Shown: positions 19,192 through 28,747 of the stretch, in pieces
Layout: each line of letters begins with the position of its first letter
Position numbering within the stretch: the stretch's first letter is position 1
Source: CAIWHR01 sp963708855
GTDB taxonomy: Bacteria; Pseudomonadota; Gammaproteobacteria; Burkholderiales; Casimicrobiaceae
DNA: 64,000 nt
Reading direction: 5' to 3'
NCBI GenBank assembly: GCA_963708855.1
Contig: CAVPUM010000009.1
Span: 310,001-374,000 of the forward strand
The notes under the pieces: generated by a model
The model's database searches: none
What the model was told of the DNA's origin: nothing
Seen by the model: the letters and a program-made list of their open reading frames with translations, nothing else
Program-made: the position numbers and the translations under genes

Positions 19192-21090
19192 ATGCGTCGG
19201 GGAGCAAAGATCGCGAAAGCACGGGTCGAAGTCAAGGCAACTGGCGCGACAGTGAGGCAAGATGGCGCGGACTCGAGAACCCGCGAACTCGAGCAGCGCC
19301 TGGCCGATGCACTGGAACAGAAGGCCGCGATGGGCGAGGTGCTGAGGGTGATCAGCCGCTCAACAGTCGACCTGAAGCCGGTGTTCGATATGGTGGCTGA
19401 GCGCGCTGTCAGGCTGTGCGCCGCCAACAAGGCATTCGTCTACCGGCTGGACGGTGATGTCCTCCGGATGACGGCAGCCTACGGCGCATCTCCGGAGCTG
19501 AGAGAATTCACGGAGCGGAACCCGATCGTTGCTGGACGACATAGTGGTGTCGCGCGTGCTGCCCTCGAGCGGCAGACGGTGCACATCGTCGATGTTCAGG
19601 CCGACCCCGAATATACGTGGGGTGCGGCACGCGTGGACCCGATTCGGACGGTGCTTGCGGTCCCGATACTAAAAGGCGCCCAGTTGTTCGGCGTCATCGT
19701 GACCTACAGACTGGAGGTCGCACCGTTCAACGAGGCGCAAATTGCGCTGATGCAGGCCTTCGCTGACCAAGCGTCGATCGCCATCGAGAACGTGCGGCTG
19801 TTCACGGAAGTGGAGGCGCGGACCGACCAGCTCACGCAGTCGGTTGAGGAACTCAAGGCACTCAGAGAGGTCGGGCAGGCCGTCAGTTCGACGCTGGACC
19901 TGGAAACCGTGCTCTCCACGATTGTGTCGAGGGCCACTCAGCTCGCCGGCGTTGACGGTGGCGGCATCTATGAATACGACGAGGCGCGTGAGGTGTTCTA
20001 TATGCGCGCGACGGAGGGGCTACCTGATGAGCTCGTGACGGCGCTTCGCTCCGCTCCGCTACGAAAGGGGGAGGGCGCAATTGGGCGACTGGCGGTGACC
20101 GGCGAGCCGGTGCAGATCCGCGACATTCTGGACGAAGACGTCTATCAGAGCCGGATCCGCGACATCATCATTCGCTTGGGCTTTCGATCGCTGCTGGCCT
20201 TGCCGCTCCTGCGCGAGGACCACCTGCTGGGCGGGTTGGTCGTCAACCGGAAGATCGCCGGCGAGTTTGCGCCGCCGGTGATTGACTTGCTGAAGTCCTT
20301 CGCCACGCAATCGGCACTGGCCATCCAGAACGCGCGGCTCTTCCGCGAGATCGGGGCCAAGAGCCGGCAGCTTGAGATCGCGAGCCGGCACAAAAGCGAA
20401 TTTCTCGCCAGCATGTCGCACGAACTGCGCACGCCGCTCAACGCGATCATCGGCTTCTCGGAAGTCCTTGCGGAGGGGATGTTTGGCGAGATCAACGACA
20501 AGCAGGCGGAATACCTAACCGACATTCTGGAATCCGGACGGCACCTTCTGTCCCTCATCAACGATATCCTCGATCTGTCCAAGATCGAGGCTGGGCGAAT
20601 GGAACTGGAACCAGCCGATTTCGATCTGCCGGGTACCGTCGATAACGCCCTGACTCTCGTACGGGAGCGCGCACACCGGCACGGGATTACGCTGCTACGC
20701 AATGTCGATGAACGCCTGGGGATGATCCGCGCGGACGAGCGGAAGGTGAAACAAGTTCTTCTGAACCTCCTGTCTAACGCCTTGAAGTTCACGCCGGAGG
20801 GCGGGCAAATCGATGTCCGGGCGAGTGTGCAAGATGGCGCGGCGGAAATCTCCGTGACAGATAACGGTGTGGGTATTGCACTTGAGGATCAGGCGACGGT
20901 ATTCGAAGAATTCCGGCAAGTCGGCGCGGCGGCAAGGAAAGTGGAAGGCACCGGGCTCGGCCTCGCTATCTCGCGTAAATTCATCGAACTTCACGGTGGG
21001 AAAATCTGGGTCACGAGTGAATTGGGTGCCGGCGCGGTCTTCACTTTCACGTTGCCGCTGACGATCGTCCAACGTCATCAGACTGGGTGA
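19192..21090 (+). CDS. GAF-GAF sensor histidine kinase
   Basis: 632 residues, no membrane span, so a cytoplasmic sensor. A short coiled coil (about 25-45) leads into two GAF domains (about 55-200 and 225-385), each preceded by a helix of the MGEVLRVISRSTVDLKPVFD type. Then come a HisKA domain with the phospho-acceptor H410 in SHELRTPLN and a HATPase domain with NLLSNALKF (N box), DNGVGI (G1) and GTGLGLAISRKF (G2). No receiver is attached. Likely partners are the MBL-REC protein at 22385 and the hybrid kinase at 23723. The ATG has an AAGGGGGG ribosome site. Confidence 0.9.
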   Translation: MRRGAKIAKARVEVKATGATVRQDGADSRTRELEQRLADALEQKAAMGEVLRVISRSTVDLKPVFDMVAERAVRLCAANKAFVYRLDGDVLRMTAAYGASPELREFTERNPIVAGRHSGVARAALERQTVHIVDVQADPEYTWGAARVDPIRTVLAVPILKGAQLFGVIVTYRLEVAPFNEAQIALMQAFADQASIAIENVRLFTEVEARTDQLTQSVEELKALREVGQAVSSTLDLETVLSTIVSRATQLAGVDGGGIYEYDEAREVFYMRATEGLPDELVTALRSAPLRKGEGAIGRLAVTGEPVQIRDILDEDVYQSRIRDIIIRLGFRSLLALPLLREDHLLGGLVVNRKIAGEFAPPVIDLLKSFATQSALAIQNARLFREIGAKSRQLEIASRHKSEFLASMSHELRTPLNAIIGFSEVLAEGMFGEINDKQAEYLTDILESGRHLLSLINDILDLSKIEAGRMELEPADFDLPGTVDNALTLVRERAHRHGITLLRNVDERLGMIRADERKVKQVLLNLLSNALKFTPEGGQIDVRASVQDGAAEISVTDNGVGIALEDQATVFEEFRQVGAAARKVEGTGLGLAISRKFIELHGGKIWVTSELGAGAVFTFTLPLTIVQRHQTG

Positions 21091-21412
21091 GAAGAGCGCA
21101 CGTTGTCCGACGGAAGCCGTACCTGAGCCTGGGAACCAGGGCGTGCCAATGGATGCGCAGTGCGCCTAGCCCCGCTGGTATAGCGAATGGCGGCTTTCGG
21201 GTAAATTGGACGACGGGACTGACCGTCTGCAGCTGGCCGAACTCGGACTGACGAACTGTCGTCTCAACTCGCCCCGCTCCTAACCTTCGCCTCGCCAAGA
21301 AGCGGTCCTTCCCACTGACCGCCGACTCAAAGGTACCACCTTCGAGCTTGGATTCTCGTTCAGGTGCCGTTCTACGGGGTGATAATGCAACGTTAACCCA
21401 CATGCGCCGTCC
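21091..21412. other. Intergenic region, 322 bases
   Basis: Follows the histidine kinase. It contains degenerate sequence with GGACGACGGGACTGACCG and CGGACTGACGAACTG words like the dispersed repeats. No gene or clear terminator seen. Confidence 0.45.
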
Positions 21413-21706
21413 ATGATTGACAAAGACCCGCTTACAGTCGACGTGCCTAGGGAATTCCACCGCCGCATGGCCGCGATCATTGATGCGGTCCAAACGGGAA
21501 TTTGGGAGGCCGGCGTGCACGATCTTCTTGGGTACGCCACGGACTACGCCTTTGGCCAGCAACGGGGTCTACAGACGCTGGTCTTGAAGACCAAGTTCAG
21601 GTCAGCCTACGTGCGTCTGCATTGGGATACTGTGATGGGAGATACTGACGTCGACCGACAATTGGTCGACTCGACAATCAAGAGTGCGATAAACGAATTG
21701 AGCTAG
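21413..21706 (+). CDS. Hypothetical protein, 97 residues
   Basis: The frame opens MIDKDPLTVDVPREFHRRM and ends DSTIKSAINELS. It has balanced composition, amphipathic helices and no signal peptide, and reads like a genuine small soluble protein, unlike nearby shadow frames. Its base composition is somewhat lower in GC than its neighbours and no good ribosome site precedes the ATG. No family recognised. It lies between the GAF kinase and the MBL-REC gene, but no functional link can be shown. Confidence 0.45.
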   Translation: MIDKDPLTVDVPREFHRRMAAIIDAVQTGIWEAGVHDLLGYATDYAFGQQRGLQTLVLKTKFRSAYVRLHWDTVMGDTDVDRQLVDSTIKSAINELS

Positions 21707-22384
21707 CCCGAACGCGGCGAGCGACATGAGCTCGCGAAGGGAGCGGTGGCTCAACTGCAGCTATCGGCGGGCAGGATGGGTACGCAATGTACCGGCTGGG
21801 ATACATTGGAGCCGGCAATTTGAGCCGGGGGGTCAAACAAACTTACCTACTCATGTCGACATTAGCTATGCGCCGGCGAGCAATAACGCACACGCTTTGG
21901 CCACTGCCGCAACTTGTTCCGGCTAAAACCAAAGCCGCCGACGTAGTCAACTATGCGATTTCAGGTAGCGGAGACACCGGAACGTCTTTGGCGGGATTGA
22001 GCCGCCGAGACTAGCGACGGGCACTGACCGACTGCTGCCAAAGCCCGGCGTCGACCCACAGCAGACCTAACAACGCTTGAAAGCGGACCTCCGGATTTGG
22101 CCCCGTTGCAATTTTTCCAGGTTGCACCAAGGGACACGGCGAACGCGCGCGTCAAGATCGCATGTCGCGACACTTGTTCACGCTTGTGCTTCCTGGAGTG
22201 CCGGGATGACTGGTTAGTGTGATCTTTGGGATGGGCATTGCCGATCGAGCGAGCGAAGGGCAGAATGCGCGAACGAGTGAGACTTGCGAGCGCGGATTCA
22301 CTATCGCAAGTTGGCGCTACGTGCGGAGCAAGCGGCATCGAGTTTCCCGTCGTTCGGTGCCTCCGGCAAAGGAGCCGCAGACTC
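21707..22384. other. Intergenic region, 678 bases
   Basis: No convincing gene. The middle holds the type 2 repeat copy at 22020-22094. The end provides the AAAGGAG ribosome site of the MBL-REC gene. Confidence 0.45.
22020..22094. repeat. Dispersed intergenic repeat, type 2 copy b
   Basis: Contains GCGTCGACCCACAGCAG, a short AT-richer spacer and AAAGCGGACCTCCGG, the same order of words as 14951-15020. Similarity was judged by eye. Confidence 0.5.
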
Positions 22385-23710
22385 ATGAAAGTGCGTTTCT
22401 GGGGCACGAGAGGTTCGATCGCCACTCCCGGGCCAGGCACGAACCACTTTGGCGGCAATACCTCGTGCGTTGAGCTGACGACTGCCAGCGGCGACCTGCT
22501 GATCTTCGACTGCGGCACTGGCGCTCGCGGACTTTCAGCCGAGTTGATGGCCCAGGCGAAGCGCGGGATCAACGCGAATATTCTCCTCGGGCATACGCAC
22601 TGGGATCACATCCAGGGATTTCCTTTCTTCAGTCCGGCCTTTGTCAACGGGAACTCCGTTGCAATCTATGGCCCTGAAGGCAGTCGCGGCCCGCTGCATG
22701 ACGTGCTGGCCGGCCAGATGGAGTACACCTATTTTCCGATCGACCTGAATCAGCTTCCGGCGAAGATCACCTACCACGACTTGACCGAGGGCATCCATAC
22801 GATCGGCGGGGCGCGAGTCGCCACGCAATTTCTCAACCACCCGGCCATGACCGTGGGCTACCGAGTCGAAGTTGACGGCGTTGCGATGGTCTATCTTGTG
22901 GACCATGAGCCGTTTTCCGATGAACTCTGGCGCGCCGGCGCCGAAGCAGGCCACATCGAATCCATTCTGCACGAGGGCGATCGGCGGCACGCAAGATTCA
23001 TGGCCGACGCTGATCTCGTGATCCACGACGCGCAGTACACCCCCGACGAGTATCCCTCGAAAAAGAACTGGGGACACAGCACGTACGACTATGTGGTGCA
23101 AATTGCCGCCGCCGCCGGTGTACGGCGGGTTGCACTGACCCACCACGATCCGGGCCATGACGACCAGTTCATCGCGGACATCGAGCGCAAGGCCCGCAGC
23201 CTTGCCCGACAGTGCGGGACGGGACTCGACGTCTTCTGCGCCTTTGAAGGTTGCGAGCTCATCCTTGAGCCGCGCGCCCCCTTGAAGCCGTTCGTCGCGC
23301 ATGCTCCGCACCAGGCATCCGTCGCGCAGCGCCGCTTTCACATCCTGGCGGTTGACGACCAGCCGGATACGCTCATCATGATCGTTCGCGCGCTCGAGGC
23401 GGAACATTACACCGTCAGCACGGCGACCAACGGCCCGGACGCGCTCCGGATGATCGGCGAGCGCATGCCGGACCTCCTCGTGCTCGATTACAAGATGACC
23501 GGCATGGATGGAATGGCGGTCATGAACGCGCTGCGGGCCAAGCCGGAGACACGGCTCCTGCCGGTGCTGATGCTCACCGCCATGTCCGATGAGCCCAGCA
23601 CTCGCGCCGGATTTGACGCGGGGGTGACGGACTATGTGACGAAACCATTTTCGGTCCCCCAGCTCACGGCACGCGTCCGCGCCTGCCTCACCAGAATCCC
23701 CGTGCAGTAA
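22385..23710 (+). CDS. Metallo-beta-lactamase-fold hydrolase fused to a response-regulator receiver
   Basis: 441 residues. The first ~300 form an MBL-fold hydrolase of the RNase Z/PhnP-like phosphodiesterase type, opening MKVRFWGTRGSIATPGPG. Metal ligands are in H70-T-H72-W-D74-H75, with later histidines in FLNHPAMT, HDAQY and LTHHDPGHDD. Residues ~318-440 are a CheY-like receiver with the acidic pair AVDDQPD, phospho-acceptor D368 (VLDYKMTGMDG) and the conserved Lys in YVTKPF. Phosphorylation may switch the hydrolase, an inference from the fusion. The ATG at 22385 has AAAGGAG upstream. The hybrid kinase gene follows on the opposite strand 12 bases after its stop. Confidence 0.9.
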   Translation: MKVRFWGTRGSIATPGPGTNHFGGNTSCVELTTASGDLLIFDCGTGARGLSAELMAQAKRGINANILLGHTHWDHIQGFPFFSPAFVNGNSVAIYGPEGSRGPLHDVLAGQMEYTYFPIDLNQLPAKITYHDLTEGIHTIGGARVATQFLNHPAMTVGYRVEVDGVAMVYLVDHEPFSDELWRAGAEAGHIESILHEGDRRHARFMADADLVIHDAQYTPDEYPSKKNWGHSTYDYVVQIAAAAGVRRVALTHHDPGHDDQFIADIERKARSLARQCGTGLDVFCAFEGCELILEPRAPLKPFVAHAPHQASVAQRRFHILAVDDQPDTLIMIVRALEAEHYTVSTATNGPDALRMIGERMPDLLVLDYKMTGMDGMAVMNALRAKPETRLLPVLMLTAMSDEPSTRAGFDAGVTDYVTKPFSVPQLTARVRACLTRIPVQ

Positions 23711-23722
23711 TCGTGTGACAGT

Positions 23723-26125
23723 CTAGTCGTAGACGATCTCGACACAATCCAGGTACCGGGACAATTTGCCCACCCACTTGCGCGATTCCTCGTTGTCGGC
23801 GCTCTCGGCCGCCCGCTCGAGGGCGGCGCCGATGTCGGTGATACCCTGGAACCCCCAGCTGCCGCCTGCGCCCTTCATGCCGTGCCCCAGATTCTCCACG
23901 ATCGCGAAGTCACTCCGGTCCAGGGCGTCCAGCATCGCGTTGACATCATGCCTGCGGTTCTGCAGGAATCCCGGGATCAGGTCGGCAAGCTTCGGATTCG
24001 CACGAACAAGGATCGTGTCACTGCGGCCGCTCTCCGCATTCCTTGCGGCGGGCGCCGCCATGGAATGGTCCTTGATTGCCTGCAGCAGCACGTCCTGTTT
24101 GATCGGCTTCGTCAGATAGGCCGTACACCCGGCTGCCACAAATTTTTCCTGATCGCCCTTCAAGGCAGAGGCCGTCAGCGCGATGATCGGTGTCGGTGGC
24201 CGATGATGCGCCTGTTCCCACTCTCTGATCGCCCGCGTTGCGGTCAAGCCATCCATCACGGGCATTTGCCGGTCCATCAGCACCAGGTCATATTCCTCGG
24301 CGGTAAACTTCTTGAAGGCGATGGCTCCGTTTTCGGCAATCTCCACCCGGTAAGGCGTGTCTCTCAGGTATGCCACCGTGATCGTCCGGTTATCAGGGGA
24401 GTCCTCCACCAGAAGAATACGTAATTCCGGCAGGGGCAGTTCGGTGCACGCCCCCACCGACACCTTCGCCTGTCGCACCGCCCCAGCCCAGATGCCGAGC
24501 GGCACCGCGAAGGAAAACACGCTGCCCTTGCCGAGTCCGCTCTCGACCGAGATGCGCCCACCCATCAGTTCCACCAGCCGCTTCGAAATTGTGAGCCCGA
24601 GGCCCGAACCCCCGTACCTGCGAGTGGTGGATGAGTCGGCCTGCGTGAATCGCTCGAACACCGCACCCAATTTTTCCTCCGGAATTCCGATGCCGGTGTC
24701 CGAAATCGTGAACCGCAAAGCGCCTGAGGCAGATGCCTCCGAGTCAGACGTGACTCGCAGGGCCACTTCCCCCGATTCGGTGAATTTGAGCGCATTGCCA
24801 AGCAAATTGAGCAGCACCTGACGCAATCGTGTCGGGTCGCCTATCAGGTTACGCGGTACGTCAGGCGCGATCTCGCACACCAGGGCCAACCCCTTCTCCT
24901 GGGCTCGGATCGCCACCATCTCCGTCACCTTTCCCAGCAGATCGTCCAGGGAGAACCGGGTCCGTTCGAGCTCGAGCTGCGAGGCTTCAACCTTGGACAG
25001 ATCGAGGATATCGTTGATGAGATGGAGCAGGTTGTCACCGGCGCGGCGAAAGATCTGCACATACTTGTCCTGCTCTGGGGAGAGCGGGGTCTTCGCGAGC
25101 AGATCCGCGATTCCGATGATCGCATTCATCGGTGTCCGGATTTCGTGACTCATGCTCGCCAGAAAATCGGACTTGATCTGGCTCGCGGTCTCTGCCATGG
25201 CTTTGGCTTGCTGCAGCTCCGCCTCCACCCGTTTGCGCTCCGTGACGTCGCGCGCCGCGGCAAATACGCCCTGCAACGTACGGTCCCGGTCGTAAAAGGT
25301 GGTCGCATTGTAGGACACCACCGTTTGCTTCCCGTCGCGCGCACAGGCCGTCAGCTCGTAGTCGGTGACCTTTCTTTCGCTCAGCACGCGTTTGATCCCC
25401 GCTTCGGCGCGCTCCGGATCGGTGAAATAGCCCTTGAACGGTGCGCCAATCAACTCGTCGCGCGTGCAGCCGGTCAACGCCTCCATCTGCTTGTTGACGT
25501 CAGTGATGATGCCGGCCGGATCGGTGGTCATCAGCGCGTCGATGTTGGATTCAATCAGCGAACGCGTGTAGAACTGCTGGTCGCGCAGGCGCTGATCGAG
25601 CTTTCTTTGCTCGGCCTCGACCAGCTTGCGCGCAGTGTTGTCGGTCCCGATTAGAAGATAGCCGATGATGGCATCCTGCGCGTCGCGCAATGCCGTGACA
25701 GACACCACCGCCGGGAATCGGCTTCCGTCCCTTCGGATATAGGTCAGCTCATAGATGTCCTCGATTCCGCGCGAGGCCTTGAAGACCAGGGCTTCGAAGC
25801 CAGGTGTGATCGTGGTCGCGAGCTCGATGCTCAATGCCTTAGCGCGTGCGACCAACTCCGCCGGATCGGAGATGTCGGCCGGCGTGATCTTGTTCATAAC
25901 TTCGGCAGCCGTGTACCCCAGCATTCGCTCGGCACCGACATTGAAGATCTGGATAACGCCCTTCGCATCGGTGGCGATGCTCGAGAAGTTGGCGCTATTG
26001 AAGATCGCCCGCTGGAGCGCGCCCGCCTTAAGCAGCACCTCTTCTGCTTGCCTGCGCGAGTTCACGGCACCCGCACTCGCGGCAACGTCACGCGTCGGCC
26101 GTGTTGCATTCTCTTCCCTCGCCAT
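23723..26125 (-). CDS. PAS-PAS hybrid histidine kinase with receiver and HPt domain
   Basis: 800 residues without membrane spans. Two PAS domains (about 35-160 and 175-295) precede HisKA with H327 (SHEIRTPMN) and a HATPase with NLLGNALKF, DTGIGI and GSGLGLTISKRL. A receiver follows with D618 (LMDRQMPVMDG) and TKPIKQD, then an HPt domain with H748 (LGHGMKGAGG). All modules of a full phosphorelay are present in one chain, so it could phosphorylate an external receiver such as that of the MBL fusion. The ATG at 26125 has AGAGG upstream; the frame continues 53 codons further without a better start. Confidence 0.9.
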   Translation of the reverse strand: MAREENATRPTRDVAASAGAVNSRRQAEEVLLKAGALQRAIFNSANFSSIATDAKGVIQIFNVGAERMLGYTAAEVMNKITPADISDPAELVARAKALSIELATTITPGFEALVFKASRGIEDIYELTYIRRDGSRFPAVVSVTALRDAQDAIIGYLLIGTDNTARKLVEAEQRKLDQRLRDQQFYTRSLIESNIDALMTTDPAGIITDVNKQMEALTGCTRDELIGAPFKGYFTDPERAEAGIKRVLSERKVTDYELTACARDGKQTVVSYNATTFYDRDRTLQGVFAAARDVTERKRVEAELQQAKAMAETASQIKSDFLASMSHEIRTPMNAIIGIADLLAKTPLSPEQDKYVQIFRRAGDNLLHLINDILDLSKVEASQLELERTRFSLDDLLGKVTEMVAIRAQEKGLALVCEIAPDVPRNLIGDPTRLRQVLLNLLGNALKFTESGEVALRVTSDSEASASGALRFTISDTGIGIPEEKLGAVFERFTQADSSTTRRYGGSGLGLTISKRLVELMGGRISVESGLGKGSVFSFAVPLGIWAGAVRQAKVSVGACTELPLPELRILLVEDSPDNRTITVAYLRDTPYRVEIAENGAIAFKKFTAEEYDLVLMDRQMPVMDGLTATRAIREWEQAHHRPPTPIIALTASALKGDQEKFVAAGCTAYLTKPIKQDVLLQAIKDHSMAAPAARNAESGRSDTILVRANPKLADLIPGFLQNRRHDVNAMLDALDRSDFAIVENLGHGMKGAGGSWGFQGITDIGAALERAAESADNEESRKWVGKLSRYLDCVEIVYD

Positions 26126-26521
26126 GGTGTTGCCTCTGGTAACCGACATTCGCTGCCGCGGATCACGGTGGCAGCCTGATATTCTGGTCGGTCCTTCGAT
26201 CATGATCTGTTCGGCAACGCACAATGCACCTGGTGAATAGATGCGCCGAGGGCCACGCGGGCACCTTCTACTGTGGCAAGGCATCGAATTGCATGGCGTC
26301 TACGGTAGGTTACCCCGCCCGCAGTTTCCTGGCTCCCCTGGACTCGTCATTATCATTGTGAGCGTGAATCGCGAGCGTCGCCCGAGCGTTGCACGAGTCA
26401 CGATGGCGACCGAAAATTTGGCGGGTGGGACAACGGCGCCAACTCGTGACGGTCCTCACCGTATCTATGCGCCGGGTCCCGTCGGAACGCACAAGGCCGC
26501 AGGCCGAGGTGGAGGGCACAG
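26126..26521. other. Intergenic region, 396 bases, divergent promoters
   Basis: Lies between the hybrid kinase (minus) and yihY (plus). No gene, hairpin or repeat that I can support. Confidence 0.45.
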
Positions 26522-27274
26522 ATGACTGTCAAGGATCTTTGGGGCCTGGTTAAGGCAGCTGCATCAGGTTGGGTCGACGACTACGCCCAGAGCACGGGCG
26601 CGGCGCTCGCCTACTACACGATGTTCTCGATCGCACCGCTGCTGCTGATTGTTATTTCGATCGCCGGACTTATCTTCGGTGACCAGGCCGCGCACGGCGA
26701 AATCTTCAGCCAGCTGGAAGGTATGCTGGGCGCCCCCGGCGCGCTCGCGGTACAAGGCCTGCTCGAGAGCGTGCGCAAGCCGACCGAAAGCGTGACGGCC
26801 ACGGTCATCGGCGGCGTCCTGCTGCTAATCGGTGCGACCTCCGTCTTTGGCGAGCTGCAGGATGCTCTCGATCGCATCTGGCGCGCGCCGGGCAGGGCCG
26901 GGCAATCCGGATTCTGGGGATTGATACGGGCACGATTGCTGTCCTTTGGCATGATTCTCGGAATCGGGTTCCTGTTGATGGTGTCGTTGTTCGTGAGCGC
27001 CGCATTGGCAGCACTGCGGAAGTGGTGGGGCCCGGTGTTGGGTGACTGGGCGGTGACGGCGAGCATCATCGAGCTCGGCTCGAGCTTCCTGGTGATCACC
27101 GTGATATTCGCGATGATCTACAAGATAGTGCCGCGCGTGCGAATCGATTGGAAGGATGTCTGGATCGGCGCGGCGGTGACCTCGCTGCTGTTCACGGTCG
27201 GCAAATTCCTGATCGGCGTTTACATCGGGAGGAGCGGCATCGCTTCAGGCTTCGGTGCTGCCGCGTCTCCCTGA
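26522..27274 (+). CDS. YihY/BrkB-family inner-membrane protein, C-terminally truncated
   Basis: 250 residues with the family start (SGWVDDYAQSTGAALAYYTMFSIAPLLL) split by five visible membrane helices, the GATSVFGELQDALDRIW loop and FLIGVYIGRSG. It follows the family up to GFGAAAS, where the last membrane helix and tail should come, and then stops at TGA. About 40-60 residues are missing and the next 37 bases lead straight to the tail of the convergent flavoprotein gene, which suggests a deletion junction near 27268. The GGAGGG ribosome site is good. The function of the family is uncertain despite the old RNase BN label. The truncated form may not be stable. Confidence 0.8.
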   Translation: MTVKDLWGLVKAAASGWVDDYAQSTGAALAYYTMFSIAPLLLIVISIAGLIFGDQAAHGEIFSQLEGMLGAPGALAVQGLLESVRKPTESVTATVIGGVLLLIGATSVFGELQDALDRIWRAPGRAGQSGFWGLIRARLLSFGMILGIGFLLMVSLFVSAALAALRKWWGPVLGDWAVTASIIELGSSFLVITVIFAMIYKIVPRVRIDWKDVWIGAAVTSLLFTVGKFLIGVYIGRSGIASGFGAAASP

Positions 27275-27311
27275 AGATGTCAGCGCGCTGAGCTGCCTCA
27301 GGGGGCGGCGC

Positions 27312-28547
27312 TCAGGCGTTCCCGATGTCGACGAAGGCGTCCATCACGAGTTGCGGGTCCTTCAGCAGCTTCTGCTTCCACGCGCCAAGCTTACGGCGCG
27401 TCTGGATCAACCCGCGGATCGCACCTACGCTCCGGTTCGGGCCAATGCTGATTGCTCCGACCAGGATGTCGCCGTCGAAGCACAAGCGGGTGTAGAGAAA
27501 ACGCTCCTCGTTGACGCTTTCGACGTTTTCGCCGCCCTCGACTCCCTGCCACAGCCCGAACGTCTCTGAAATCAACCCGACCGTGTCGAGCACGTTCATG
27601 CTGAGACTGCCGCGATACGGCACGTCCTTGCCCGCCATGTTGAGCGCGGCGATCCGACCGTGTTCGGTGGCAGTGGGCTGCAGCGCATGGACGACCCATT
27701 CGCCCGTCGAGAAATCGCGACCCTGAGCGACGTCCCCCGCCGCATACACGTGCGGCACGGTCGTCTGCATGCGATCATTGATCACTATGCCTTGATCGAT
27801 TTCGGCGCCCGTGCCTTCGAGGAAGGAAACGTTGGAGCGCACGCCCGTCGCGAGGATGATGAGATCGGCGTCGAGCACTTGCGTGTCCATTACCAGGCGC
27901 GGACCAGGATCAATGCGTTGGACGCGTCCCTTGGTGATGACGTTGACACCATTGTTTTCGAGCCAGCGCTGCAGTATGCGGCTGCCAACCGGCGTCATCA
28001 TCGAGCGCAGGATCTGGCCCGCGCGCCCCGCGATGACCGAAAGCTGCACGCCACTTTCGACGAGCGACTTCATGCAGACGCCGGCAACGAAACCCGCGCC
28101 CACCATGACGACCCTGGCGCCGGGCTTGAGCTTGGCCGCGATCGCACGCGCATCTTCGAGTGTCCAGCAGGTGACGACTCCGTCGAGGTCGGTGCCGCCG
28201 ATCGGCGGTAGCGTCGGCGATGAACCCGTCGCCACCAGCAAGCGGTCGTACTCGAGTCGCGAACCGTCATCGAGATCGACAGTGCCGCCGTCGGCTCCGG
28301 CGTGCACCTGCATCGCCTTGTTGTTGAGATAACGGATGCCGAGGTTTTCGAAGTGGCCGACCGCCTTGCGCTGACGTGCGCCGTCCTCGGTGATGCGCCC
28401 GGTCAGGATATACGGGATCGCCATGCGAGCGTACGGCTCGCCGGGTTCGCCGCTGACCAGCGTGATCGACGCGCCCGGGTCCTCCTCGCGCAGTGTTTCG
28501 GCGGCTCTCACACCGGCGGGTCCGGCACCAATGAGCACGTATTTCAT
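27312..28547 (-). CDS. FAD/NAD(P)-dependent oxidoreductase, AorC paralogue
   Basis: 411 residues closely patterned on the AorC protein at 7862-9124: FAD motif GAGPAGVRAAETL, the shared PYARMAIPYIL and CWTLEDARAI, NAD motif MVGAGFVAGVCM, and VYAAGDVAQG. The ends match too (RRKLGAWKQKLLKDP against RVKLGAWKDHLLRDP). No redox disulfide is present. It is monocistronic in this window, with AAGGAGG 9 bases before the ATG. It probably hands electrons between NAD(P)H and a ferredoxin-type partner, and could serve the same AOR complex or a second system outside the window. Confidence 0.86.
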   Translation of the reverse strand: MKYVLIGAGPAGVRAAETLREEDPGASITLVSGEPGEPYARMAIPYILTGRITEDGARQRKAVGHFENLGIRYLNNKAMQVHAGADGGTVDLDDGSRLEYDRLLVATGSSPTLPPIGGTDLDGVVTCWTLEDARAIAAKLKPGARVVMVGAGFVAGVCMKSLVESGVQLSVIAGRAGQILRSMMTPVGSRILQRWLENNGVNVITKGRVQRIDPGPRLVMDTQVLDADLIILATGVRSNVSFLEGTGAEIDQGIVINDRMQTTVPHVYAAGDVAQGRDFSTGEWVVHALQPTATEHGRIAALNMAGKDVPYRGSLSMNVLDTVGLISETFGLWQGVEGGENVESVNEERFLYTRLCFDGDILVGAISIGPNRSVGAIRGLIQTRRKLGAWKQKLLKDPQLVMDAFVDIGNA

Positions 28548-28747
28548 CTCCGCCGCCTCCTTCTGTCACCCATCGCGGCACTCACTTTATCCCAAGCAAG
28601 CGCGAAAACAAACCGGAAAAGCACGAGTAACTCCGAAGGGTGTTCAAGACTGCACTTTCGACGCGCGGGCACCGGAGGCACGTCGTTCTTGCTATGCTGT
28701 CGCGGGGCATCGCCCGACGCCGCCCTGATCCGAACAGGCCCTCATTC

